Below are positions 1 through 9,745 of a stretch of 28,522 bases of DNA, piece after piece. Both the position numbers and the translations under genes were made by a program. The DNA is from Amphimedon queenslandica (lineage: Eukaryota; Porifera; Demospongiae; Haplosclerida; Niphatidae). Under the pieces are notes generated by a model that ran no database searches, was not told the DNA's origin, and worked only from the letters and a program-made list of their open reading frames with translations. The stretch lies in the NCBI RefSeq assembly GCF_000090795.2, contig NW_003546248.1:470174-498695 (forward strand), given 5' to 3'. Position 1 is the stretch's first letter. Each line of letters starts with the position of its first letter.

Positions 1-1929
1 CAGTCAACTCGTAAGGTGTACACAATGCTGTGTGGAGCTTTCATAGCAACACTGTTCATACCTAATGACTATTCAATGACAATAGCAGGTACAGAAATCA
101 CTTAATAGTTGTTGAACTCACTTTTAGTTGCATGTTTTAATTTAATAAATTTAGCAAGGGGTCTTTACCAGGGTCTCCCACAAAGCATGCTAAGTGAGCT
201 AAACAGCATGTGCTTCATGAGCTGACAAGCATTCAAAAGCATTTGGAGCAACTTTAGAAACTCATAAAGAATCCAAATTTGATTAGAATCAGCTCAAATT
301 TTTTTACACAACATAAGAACATCTATATGTATTAGAAAAAAATTATTAAAATGGAGAATTCTCTCCTTGTCATTTTTGTCGAAATACCCTGTACTACAAG
401 ACTGCAAAAGCCATGGCAACCAGTTTCAATCTTACTTAGCAACACTACCATGTTACTAATAATAGTACAGCCACTGAAAAGAAGCTGCATGAGCACTATG
501 CCAAAATCCTGTGGGAAACCCTGGTTATTACAATGCTAAATTAAAGCCGAATAACTTCAGTAATAGCTAAAAGAAAAAAATGCTGAATTTCCTATAAAGT
601 TAATGCACACAATTAATTGCAGACTTGAGATATTACTGTTTTACTTTCATTTCTCTTCTCAGGTTTAGGTATTGGTTTCAAGCTGTTCATAATTGATAAT
701 ATTTATAGAAAGTATCCAAATGTGAAAAAGAAATATGATGGCTTGGCACGAATGTGGAGGTCATTACCAACTCACAAAGATGTCATAACCCTCCAGTCAA
801 TGACTGAAGATGAAATAGTAAGAGAGAGAGAAAGAAAAAATGAACCCACATTTATTATCTTTCTCTGTCTCTTTTAGCGTGAACATTGTCAAAGTGGCAG
901 TGAATTGTCTTCTCTAACAAGCTCCTCTTCTATTCTCTCAATTAAGGACACCTCATTTTGTGAAAGATTCCAATTATCATTTGAAGAGACACCACTTGAA
1001 AGTGAGAAAGAGAAGAAATACGAATTTGAGCTTATTTATATAAGCTTCATTTTATCACAGGTTGGAGGTCAGGTAAAAGATGCACACTGTTAGACAAGGA
1101 CCATCCACTCACTGGTTCCAAGCAAGGACGCATATTCCTTACACACAGGTAATGCCATCACATGATAGTAATGTGACTTTTTGCAGCTTTCTATGTTTTG
1201 AGAGGTCACCGAGACCTAATGACAGTGCTGATAGGTTTACCATTTCTTTGGGTGATATTAGCAAGATATGCAAAGTGAGTTATGACAGTATACTTCACAG
1301 TTTACACAAGTACATGAGTGTTAACCACATTGTGTCCAACCCATGAGAGCTTTTACAAATAACTGTCTATAAAACTGAGACTTGGGACAATTTAAGCATT
1401 AAATGACATTCTTTGCCACTCCTTTCATATATACTATCCAATTTTTGAATGGGGTTGATATACCCCTATTGCATGTATCACACTATTAAAAACAATAAAT
1501 TAGCATTATCATTTATGAGACCATAGATTATAATATGATGATTAGACTCTTCAATTTTAGGCTAAACCTTTTGCAGTTCTACCAGGCAGTGGCATGTCAA
1601 TTGAAGTAACAGTCAAAGGCAGAGAAAAAGTAACCACTTACTGTCTCTTGGACTTTTAACGTTACAGCAAGCTTGTTTTCCTCTTTGTCTTCCAGCCATA
1701 TTTATTCGGTGCTATACTCCATCGCGATCAAGCCTACCTCTCCATATGCGATCAAGCTATGATCATCGGTCTCCCTTGGGGCAGCGACCTTGACTCGAGT
1801 GAGAGACAAACCTTTTCAACTCTTTCTGCAAGAGACCCCTCACCTTCACGGGAGAGAAGTGGAGGAAACACGTCACTAGAAGAAAGTACTGGAGATGATG
1901 ATGCAATGACTATTGGTGCCCACATGTGA
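1..1929 (+). CDS. GRAMD4: GRAMD4-like protein, copy A (5' end outside window)
   Basis: This is the C-terminal half of a GRAM-domain protein of the GRAMD4 family, a membrane-anchored protein with a lipid-binding GRAM domain. Exons read by eye: 1-88, 663-817, 878-1001, 1061-1148, 1187-1274, 1561-1629, 1696-1929; all junctions are GT-AG and keep frame. They encode part of the membrane region (FIPNDYSMTIA..GLGIGFKLF), the conserved stretch RKYPNVKKKYDGLARMWRSL, a serine-rich linker, then the GRAM domain with its family marks LCFERS, LPGSGMSIEV and LFGAILHRDQAY. The C-terminus after GRAM ends DDDAMTIGAHM. No stop or frameshift is visible, so it looks functional if the part upstream of the window is intact. 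Copy B has a different, shorter C-terminus. Confidence 0.9.
286..400 (+). repeat. Dispersed ~177-bp repeat family, degenerate unit in GRAMD4-A intron
   Basis: It contains the family core (AATCAGCTCAAAT, then ACACAACATAAGAACAT, then ATATGTATTAG), followed by TGGAGAATTCTC and a half-palindrome CCCTGTACTA. The same core is found in at least six other places in the window. It lies in the 89-662 intron, which otherwise shows nothing recognisable, and it has a duplicate at 8008-8120 in copy B. Confidence 0.75.
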
Positions 1930-2110
1930 TATGCTGCACTAAAGTATTACAAATTGTGTGTCGTCATATAACTATTAGATGCTCATTATAAATAATTATA
2001 TAGTTGAGTGTTTTATTTTTAGCATTATTATATTCTTCTTCTAATAAAAAACATTTACAACAATGACAATGTTACAAATGAAAAGTGATTACATCTTTTT
2101 TTTCTTTTCT
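1930..2110. other. Tail-to-tail intergenic region, copy 1
   Basis: A 181-bp stretch separates the GRAMD4-A stop from the cereblon-fragment stop. It is AT-rich, with AATAAA-type poly(A) signals for the + strand near 2042. No gene is seen in it. The equivalent in copy 2 is 9545-9745. Confidence 0.6.
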
Positions 2111-2790
2111 TCAAGACTCATTTTCTGAGGGTTTTTTGACCGAGAACACAAGACCCGGTCTCCGCAGGCCGTAAAATTTAAGCGGGACGAGATCTTTCTT
2201 GACAGCATCAAAACTCCATCCCTTGTGATCCCTACACCTACTGCAATACAATATAGTCCATTGATAACTAAAGGAAAGAGATAAAAGATAATATGTATTT
2301 TTTATAATTGTGTACTATTTCACTTACCCTGGAAACCATGAGTTCTCTGTAGTGGGTCGACCAGATTTCTTAAGATTATAAGACTCGGTGACTGTCAGTG
2401 TCTCATGTACAAAGCCTCCTTCATTAACGTATGATGCTAAAGGCCCATCAACAGACATACTGAATATGTACTGCTTCTGTGTTATGAGTATACTGCATTC
2501 ACTGCAGCATAACTCTGTATTCTCCTGGAAGGGAATAAAGGTAGATGTGAAAGACACACTAGATACTTTTTCTAAATACTTTTAGTAATCTCAGTCCAAG
2601 CATTAATCGTTTAGTTGGACAATTTATCGAAAGGAATTCTAATTTTGTTTTCTCGTCTACTGGCAGCCGTCTTGACAACCAATAGGACAGGCCTACAAAA
2701 ATCAAGAATAGCCCGTTTTTAATAATGTAATTGTAAGGTACTTGTTATATCGTTCGGTAAAGGGTCAACCCCTTTGTCATTGAGACTTAA
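2111..2790 (-). pseudogene. CRBN: Cereblon 3' fragment cut by the duplication junction
   Basis: This is the duplicate of the last four coding exons of the full gene at 9746-11870. Segments: 2328-2524 (CULT domain part 1), 2111-2267 (CULT part 2 and stop), 2580-2692, and the 3' part of one exon from 2742 to the break at 2790. The 49-bp intron 2693-2741 is kept. The reading frame is open in every piece, and the zinc-ligand pairs CSEC and CSRC are present. It has lost the whole N-terminal region, the Lon-like domain and the promoter, so it cannot make cereblon. It lies downstream of, and on the same strand as, the Death/ankyrin gene, so it may be transcribed as that gene's 3' UTR. Confidence 0.88.
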
Positions 2791-2793
2791 TCA

Positions 2794-3938
2794 TTAAGCA
2801 ATAATCATTGGGGTCGTGATCGTAGTAAGTGTATGTTCAGTATTAGGATCAGCTCCAAGATCTAACAAGCATCTAATTAATGACACACTCTTGAAGTGAG
2901 TCATTGCTCCCACCAATCCTAATTCAAGTGTAAAAGGATAGTTTAACTGCAAAACAGGTGAAACTGGTAAAATAATGGTACCAAACTGGATTTTTTGAAT
3001 GCCAAGCAAGACTAATTCCCTGAATCTTCTACTAGATAAAGTTAATAGAGAAAGTATTACTGATTCAGGAGCAAAAAGGCAAAATAAAACTGATCCTTCT
3101 TTAATTCTTAATCTTGTCAATATTGAACTCTCTTTTCCAAAGAGGTACTCCAGTAGCTTCCAAAAACTATTTAAAGTTATTCTTACCAATTCACTTTCTA
3201 ACCTTAGCACTATGAGACACTGGTTAGGTGATGGGTCAATTGCTTCTGTGCTAGCAGCCTTTTCTACTCCTTCTTTGAATTGTTGTATTGTAGTTGACTT
3301 GAGCCATTTGGTTAATGCTTTATTATACTTCTTCATATCCTCCTCCATTACATTTTCTACAAACTCAGACACTATCACCTTCAATAGCTTATAGCTCATG
3401 AAGCAGTAGTATGGCTGTAAGCAGTTGAATAGTTGTCTAATACTTAAAGGCTGAGGTTCGAATCGGTCTCGAAGATAATTGCTAGCAAAAGTACATCATC
3501 AAAATTTGCTTCATTTTTTAATGCCTTTTCAATACTGAAGACTAACCTAGCAAACATTATTAAAATACCATTAAATTTGTGAGCAAAATCTTCTGTCAGT
3601 GAAATTATGTGAGGTGAATCGACCACTCGAGGCTGTAAATGTATCTTTGACAACTTTTCAGCCAAATCCTTCTCTTTTGGTACCTTTTCCAATGCTTCAA
3701 TGATTTTCTTCCAAGACAGATCCTGGACGTGAGTTACCAAGTGATCAAGAAGGTGCAGCACCATGCTATGTACACTGGCACTATTCTCTACTTTAATTCT
3801 ATCAATGTCTCTAATTGGAACTCCCAGTAAACCACCAAATGTTTCCCACTCAACCAAATCGCTTAGACCAGCCAGAAGATCCGGTAGTGTGATAGACTCT
3901 GACTTTTCCTCTTCTTTTCTTAATGTAGAGAGTGACAT
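2794..3938 (-). CDS. Death-domain/ankyrin protein, truncated at the duplication junction
   Basis: Two-exon model: 3547-3938 and 2794-3481, joined by a 65-bp GTTAGT...TTTTGCTAG intron, giving about 359 aa. Residues ~18-100 read as a death domain (PDLLAGLSDLVEWETFGGLL...IDRIKVEN...LSWKKIIEALEK), a fold used in apoptosis and innate-immune adaptors. The next 190 residues include LSIRQLFNCLQPYYCF, which I believe recurs in sponge Death/ankyrin proteins but cannot name as a domain. The last ~35 residues (SVSLIRCLLDLGADPN...TPMIIA) are a single ankyrin unit that ends in mid-repeat. The stop TAA is at 2794-2796, three bases from the junction, so the protein has probably lost its ankyrin array. If the intron is not real, the two frames differ by a 1-base shift near 3487-3490. 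Confidence 0.75.
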
Positions 3939-4132
3939 TGTGTCGATGGAGCTAGGATGAATGCTTGCTCATAAAACGGGTGTGGCTCATTAAAAAGGTG
4001 TGGCTAGATATAAATTTTGATTTTTGTTTTGACATAGACACCATAATCAGAAGGGCGCTGATAGCTCGTAGAAAAGAAAAAGAGAGAGACAGTCTAAGAT
4101 ATGCTAGGGAAGGAGGAGATGAAGACCAATTG

Positions 4133-7100
4133 ATGGATGTAGAAGCCATTGACATTGAAGAAACAGAGAAGTAAAAAATACACTCAAAATCGGGACTTGG
4201 TAAAGGCGGGGTGGGGATCGGGATGGGGAGTGGGATTTCATAGGTAAAAGCGGGGTGGGGATCCGGATATTGGGAGTAGGCCTGAGGGGATTATTCCCAA
4301 AAAATTTCCTATTATTCTATTCCCAAATTCTTAATTTTTTTGTAATTATTCTTCTGTATTTATGGCTATTATTCTCAAATTATTCATGTAACATAAGATA
4401 AGCCTGTGTATAGTCCAAGAGAGAGGCTTGGAGAGAGGTGTCTTGTTAATTACCAATGTGAGTTAAGTAACAAAAATACTCCTTCTATGCTAAGCTTCCA
4501 CTAGATGGCTGTAAAAGCATGATTTTTTGGCTACATGAGACCAAGCTGGCAGTCCTTCTGAATTGCAATTCCACCATTCAACACATGGAGTATATCAAAA
4601 CACATGGAGTAGCCATTTTTATTCCCGTTCACTACCGTTTATTCTTAATTTATGCTAGTATTCTCAAGGAACCTATTATTCCTAAAATTATTCCAGCATA
4701 ATCCCCGCACCCCTAATTGGGAGCCACTTTTCATCGGTAAAAGCATAGTAAAAGAAGGATCGGTGGGGATCGAGACCCAGGATCAAAATAATGAAGACAG
4801 GGACAAGTCTGCAACTGCAATGCAAGGCTCTATAGATCTATATGAGTTCATTTTGCAAGCCTGGACAGTATTATTCTAAGCAGAAGATCTGCATGCATGA
4901 GTAGGCAGGCTCAGTTTGATTTATTTTTATGAAGTAGAAATTTTAATTCATAATATTTTTAATTCTTCACTGTAAAATATATTAGCATCTTTACGATGAT
5001 GTGACATGCCACTTTAAAATGCTAAAACCATAACCATTGCCTAAAAATGTCATGGGCCCGGAATAAAAATAGATGAGCAATTTTTTTATCTGACACAATA
5101 CTGATTATACCTCTGGCCATAATAAGTTGACTGCAAATGCCTTTCTTATGGTGACATATTATTAGCTCACAGTGCAAAGAACTTATTTCTTCAAGGTACA
5201 GAAATATTGTGACTATAGTATATTAATCATAACAATTAACAATAAATTTATTAAAAAAACTTACAACTGCATACAGTTGTAAGTTGTTGTAAAGGTTGGT
5301 GTTGCAAGGTAAATGCAACGGCAAGACTTGGTACTTTTATTGATGTCATTAGTATTCAAGAGCCATTATTTACAGCAAATCATCATACATTTCAATGTAA
5401 GTTACGTAATATAGTTTAATCAAAGTCACTTGTTTTGCAGAACGATTCAAACTATCTCCAAACATGGTTTATTGTTATGATTAATACTATAAGTCACAAT
5501 ATTTCTGTACCTTGACAAAATAAACCATGTTTGGAGATAGTTTGATAGTATGTCACCATGGGAAGGCATTAGCAGTCAATTTATAATCAGTATTGCCGGT
5601 GTCAGATAGAAAATTTCAGTACTGACTATTTTTATTCCGGGCCCATGACATTTTTAGGCAATGGTAATGGTTTTAGCATTTTAAAGTGGCATGTCACATA
5701 AAGATGCTAATATATTTTACAGTGAAGAATTTAAAATACCGTATAACGCTTTAATTTGGCAGAGTTTATTTTGGCGATTGGCGGTTTGCAAGCAGAACCA
5801 CCAATATTAAAACCGCCAATCATTAATGCACATGCTCAGTAATGCACGTGTACACAAAAATTGCCAAATTAAAAACCGCCAATTACAATTTTACAGCAAA
5901 TCGCCAAAATAAAGCACCGCCAAAATAAAGCATTATACGGTATTATGAATTAAAATTTCTACTTCATAAAAATAAATCAAACTGAGCCTGCCTACTCATG
6001 CATGCAGGTCTTCTGCTTAGAATAATACTGTCCAGGCTTGCAAAATGAACTCATATAGATCTATAGAGCCTTGCATTGCCAGTTGCAGACTTGTCCCTGT
6101 CTTCATTATTTTGATCCTGGGTCTCGATCCCCACTGATCCTTCTTTTACTCATGCTTTTACCGATGAAAAGTGGCTCCCAATATCCAGATCCCCACCCCG
6201 CTTTTACCTATAAAATCCCGCTCCCCATCCCGATCCCCACCCCGCTTTTACCAAGTCCCCTCAAAATCATTTTAAAATGTCTTCCCTTCAGATTATCTGC
6301 CTGTGATGAAAAGACTGAGGATACTCTTTCTACATTAGAGAAAGTATGGGATGAAGCAGATAAAGTGGTATATGAGCAACAAATGGAGCACCTTCACAAT
6401 CAACTGGAAGCGGCACTCATTGATAACCAAGAACTTAAAAGTAGAACAAGACCATCCACTCAAAATCCTTTAATGTTCTTTCTCTTGCTCTCTTCCCATC
6501 AGTGAAACTTAAATCAATCGAGAGTAGAGAGGCAAAGAGTCAGGAAGCAAAAACTAAAAAGTTTAGGAAATTTTGGAACTTTGCATGTTTTTATATTTTA
6601 CTTTGATAGATATGGTTCTTATAGAGGAAGGGACTTGTCAACGTCAACTACCAGAGAAAGTTTTGAGAGTGTTTCATCTCAACCAACCACACCCCCTGAC
6701 ATTAGTAATTTGATATTATTTATTCATTTATGTATTTATTATATTTTTAGCTTCTTCCAGACCGTCAAGGTATGTAAGATGGTGGGATAGAATCAAAGAC
6801 AATGTTAGTAGTATATTGTTTTTTATTTATATCTATTTATTTATTTTATAGTTATTTGAGATATTGTATGACTTTACTGACGACTCACAAACTGAGGAAG
6901 AAGAAGCAAAAGAGGCTCCATTGCAATATAAACTGTTAGTAAATGATAAACAAAAACTGTCAGCAATTCACTTTCTGTTTCAGATTAAGAGAAAACCTGC
7001 AGAGATTAAGTAAGATTAGTTATTATTACCTAACGTTATTATTATAACTTTGACTGCTTATTAAAACTTTGAATGATATAAGTATTTCTATGTAGGAGTC

Positions 7101-9544
7101 TCCAGTAAACCTTATCTAGATCTTCTTGACACATTGATTGCCATAAAGAATTGGAAGAACCCATTACTAACCCTGGTGATATTTTTAGTAAGAGAATTAG
7201 TGAGCTATATCACTAATGTCACCTATCACGATCCTCTTTCTCTCTCTTTTAAACAGCTGTACATGTATTGTGTATGGAATGGCTGGTTAATCCAATGTCT
7301 CCTACTACTCGCTATCATTTATTTATCTCTAAACTATCTTCGTACAACGTAAGCTTAAGATTCATTCCCATGTTTTCATAATTCCATTCCAGTGGCCTCA
7401 CGGGACAGTTTGGTTTTGGGTCTCATCCAGCAAGAGGAAGTGAGGTGAGAGAGAGAGAAGGAGGGGAAAGAATTATAAAATTTATTATTTTTTTTAGGAT
7501 GATAGTCATCATGGTACTTCTGAAACACTTCGTGATAAGTTTCAGCTAATGAAACACATTGGACAGAGAATTCAAGTTAGTCTATAAAAATTTTTTCTTA
7601 AAACCTCTTCTTTTACTTTTAATAGAATACATCAGAAACTGTTTCTGATAATCTTGAGAAAGGACAAAAGTGAGATAATAATTATTATTAATTTTAATTT
7701 ATTTATTATTATGTATTTTAGTTTGTTGGAGTGGTATCAGCCTCAGTCAACTCGTAAGGTGTACACAATGCTGTGTGGAGCTTTCATAGCAACACTGTTC
7801 ATACCTAATGACTATTCGATGACAATAGCAGGTACAGGAATCACTTAATAGTTGTTGAACTCATTTTTAGTTCCATGTGCTAGCTAATTTTTTATAAATT
7901 TAGTGACCAGAAAGCATGCTAAGTGAGCTACATGTATATAAAGAGCTGACTAGCACTAAATAGCATTTGGAGGAACTTTAAAAATTCATTAAAAAATCCA
8001 ATTTTAATCTAAATCAGCTCAAACTTTTTACACAACATAAGAATATGTATATGTATCAAAAAATTATGAGAATGGAGAATTTTTTTTTCTTGTGATTTTT
8101 ATACCCTGTACTGTACACTGACAAGAAGCTGCATGAGCACTATGCCAAAATCTTGTGGGAAACCCTAGTTATTATGATGCTTTTAATTATTAAAGTGGTA
8201 ATAATTGGTATAATAGCTAAAAGAAAAAATGCTAAATTTCCCAAGCCTTTTGTTTCAAAAGTTAATGCACGCAATTAACTGCAGACTTCATATATTTTTA
8301 CTTTCATTTCTCTTCTCAGGTTTAGGTATTGGTTTCAATTTGTTCATAAGGGATAATATTTATAGAAAGTATCCAAATGTGAAAAATAAATATGATGGCT
8401 TCGCACGAATGTGGAGGTCATTACCAACTCACAAAGATATCATAACCCTCCAGTCAATGACTGAAGATGAAATAGTGAGAGAAATAAAAAATGAATCCAC
8501 ATTTATTATCATTCTTTGTCTCTTTTAGCGTGAGCACTGTGAAAGTGGCAGTGAATTGTCTTCTCTAACAAGCTCCTCTTCTACTATCTCAATTAGGGAC
8601 ACCTCATTTTGTGAAAGATTTCAATTATCATTTGAAGAGACACCACTTGAAAGTGAGAAAGAGAAAAAATACAAATTTGAGCTTATTCCTATAAGCTTAA
8701 AAATTATTTTTATTTTATCACAGGTTGGAGGTCAGGTAAAAGGTGCACACTGTTGGAAAAGGATCGGCCACTCACTGGTTCCAAGCAAGGACGCATATTC
8801 CTTACACACAGGTAATGCCATCACATGATAGTCATGTGACTTTTTGCAGCTTTTTATGTTTTGAGAGGTCACCGAGACCTAATGACAGTGCTGATAGGTT
8901 TACCATTTCTTTGGGTGATATTAGCAAGATATGCAAAGTGAGTTATGACAGTATACTGCACAGTTTACACAAGTACATGAGTGTTAACCACATTGTGTCC
9001 AACCCACGAGAGCTTTTACAAATAACTGTTTATAAACTGAGACTTGGCAATGTAAGCATTAATACCATTTACTCTCGATACTACATATCTAATTTTTGAA
9101 TGGGGTTGATATACCCCTATTGCATGTATCATACTATTAAAAACATTAAATGAGCATTATCATTTATGAGACCATAGATTATATGATGATTAAACTGTTC
9201 AATTTTAGGCTAAACCTTTTGCAGTTCTACCAGGCAGTGGCATGTCAATTGAAGTAACAGTCAAAGGCAGAGAAAAAGTAACCACTTACTGTCTCTTGGA
9301 CTTTTAACATTACAGCAAGCTTGTTTTCCTCTTTGTCTTCCAGCCATATTTATTTGGTGCTATACTCCATCATGATCAAGCCTACCTCTCCATATGCGAT
9401 CAAGCTATGATCATCGGTCTCCCTTGGGGCAGCGACCTTGACTCGAGTGAGAGACAAACCTTTTCGACTCTTTCTGCAAGAGACCCCTCACCTTCATGGG
9501 AGAGAAGTGGAGGAAACACGTCACTGGAAGAGTGCTGGAGATGA
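4133..9544 (+). CDS. GRAMD4: GRAMD4-like protein, copy B (complete)
   Basis: Nineteen exons keep frame to ~560 aa, against about 578 in human GRAMD4. Exons: 4133-4170, 6292-6440, 6503-6560, 6610-6704, 6751-6803, 6852-6934, 6984-7009, 7096-7175, 7257-7348, 7393-7444, 7498-7575, 7626-7669, 7722-7831, 8320-8474, 8529-8652, 8724-8811, 8850-8937, 9209-9277, 9344-9544. Order: N-terminal coiled coil (EDTLSTLEKVWDEADKVVYE), a linker, first membrane segment (YCVWNGWLIQCLLLLAIIYL), a second hydrophobic region (MLCGAFIATLFI), then the GRAM domain (LLEKDRPLTGSKQGRIFLTH, LCFERSPRPND, LPGSGMSIEV, FGAILHRD). The start is uncertain: 4133 is the first in-frame ATG, but open frame continues upstream and may be an earlier exon. 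A 2-base net deletion relative to copy A moves the stop to 9542-9544, replacing the last residues with SLEECWR. Confidence 0.88.
4205..4270 (+). repeat. G-rich subterminal direct repeats of the foldback arm
   Basis: The unit GGTAAA-GCGGGGTGGGGATC occurs twice within the first 80 bp of the arm, and the complement occurs at 6180-6259. Runs of 3-4 G separated by 1-3 bases could form a G-quadruplex. The position near both transposon ends would suit transposase-binding sites, but that is inference. Confidence 0.7.
4277..4715. mobile_element. hAT-type MITE nested in the left foldback arm
   Basis: A 439-bp insertion with 8-bp target duplication ATTGGGAG (4269-4276 and 4716-4723). The ends are TAGGCCTGAGGGGATTAT and, inverted, TAGGGGTGCGGGGATTAT. 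An 8-bp duplication and TAGGGGTG-like ends are typical of hAT elements. The right arm of the foldback (about 6174-6184, minus strand reading GGATATTGGGAGCCAC) shows the same site without the insertion. No coding capacity is seen. Confidence 0.88.
5739..5940. mobile_element. TA-target MITE nested in the right foldback arm
   Basis: A 202-bp insertion flanked by TA (5737-5738 and 5941-5942). The ends are CCGTATAACGCTTTAATTTGGC and, inverted, CCGTATAATGCTTTATTTTGGC. The left arm (around 4953, AATATT context) is the matching empty site with a single TA. TA duplication and short TIRs fit Tc1/mariner-type MITEs, though the TIR sequence is not one I can assign. Internal sequence carries several inverted GGCGATT/AATCGCC-like motifs. 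Confidence 0.88.
8008..8120 (+). repeat. Dispersed ~177-bp repeat family, degenerate unit in GRAMD4-B intron
   Basis: Duplicate of the unit at 286-400, with core AAATCAGCTCAAACTTTTTACACAACATAAGAATATG. It is followed by GGAGAATTTTT and CCCTGTACTGTACA. It lies in the 7832-8319 intron. Confidence 0.75.
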
Positions 9545-9745
9545 TAATGCAATGACTATTGGTGCCCACATGTGATATGCTGCACTAAAGTATTACAAAT
9601 TGTGTCGTCATATAACAATTAGATGCTCATTATAATATATAGTTGAGTGTTTTATTTTTAGCATTATATTCTTCTTCTAATAAAAAAACATTTACAACAA
9701 TGACAATGTTACAAATGAAAAGTGATTACATCTTTTTATTCTTCT
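9545..9745. other. Tail-to-tail intergenic region, copy 2
   Basis: About 200 bp separates the stop codons of GRAMD4-B and CRBN. It holds an AATAAAAAA run near 9679 that could serve + strand polyadenylation. The ancestral GRAMD4 stop codon (ATGTGA at 9570-9575) is still here, out of use because of the frameshift. No gene is seen. Confidence 0.6.

Larger units (their letters stand above)
1..2790. repeat. Tandem-duplication copy 1 (right part)
   Basis: This segment is collinear and nearly identical with 7744-10437, in introns and intergenic DNA as well as exons. It carries the 3' half of a GRAMD4-like gene and the 3' part of cereblon. Identity ends abruptly after the shared bases GAGACTTAA at 2790, where this copy passes into the Death/ankyrin gene while the other copy continues through cereblon. 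The left boundary lies outside the window. The copies differ by scattered substitutions and small indels, including a 2-base net difference that changes the GRAMD4 C-terminus. Confidence 0.95.
4183..6268. mobile_element. Foldback (long-TIR, Mutator-like?) element in GRAMD4-B intron 1
   Basis: The element proper is 4192-6259, 2,068 bp. It is flanked by a perfect 9-bp target duplication CTCAAAATC (4183-4191 and 6260-6268). It begins GGGACTTGGTAAA and ends with the reverse complement, TTTACCAAGTCCC. Two long inverted arms (about 4192-5242 and 5471-6259) surround a ~230-bp centre holding an 11-bp perfect hairpin at 5259-5284. No transposase reading frame is visible, so it is non-autonomous. Long TIRs with a 9-bp duplication fit Mutator-like or foldback elements. 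Without it the host intron would be 44 bp (donor 4171, acceptor 6291), normal for this locus. Confidence 0.9.

Noticed and set aside
2999..3394. 131-codon plus-strand open frame
   Set aside because: It is fully antisense to the Death/ankyrin exon and shows no recognisable motif.
3965..4174. Open frame read as starting at 3965
   Set aside because: It starts with TTG, not a normal eukaryotic start. Only its 3' part is used, as GRAMD4-B exon 1; the first ATG in frame is at 4133.
6071..6505. 144-codon Pro/Leu-rich open frame
   Set aside because: Most of it is the G/C-rich right arm of the foldback element; only the end overlaps real GRAMD4-B exon 2.
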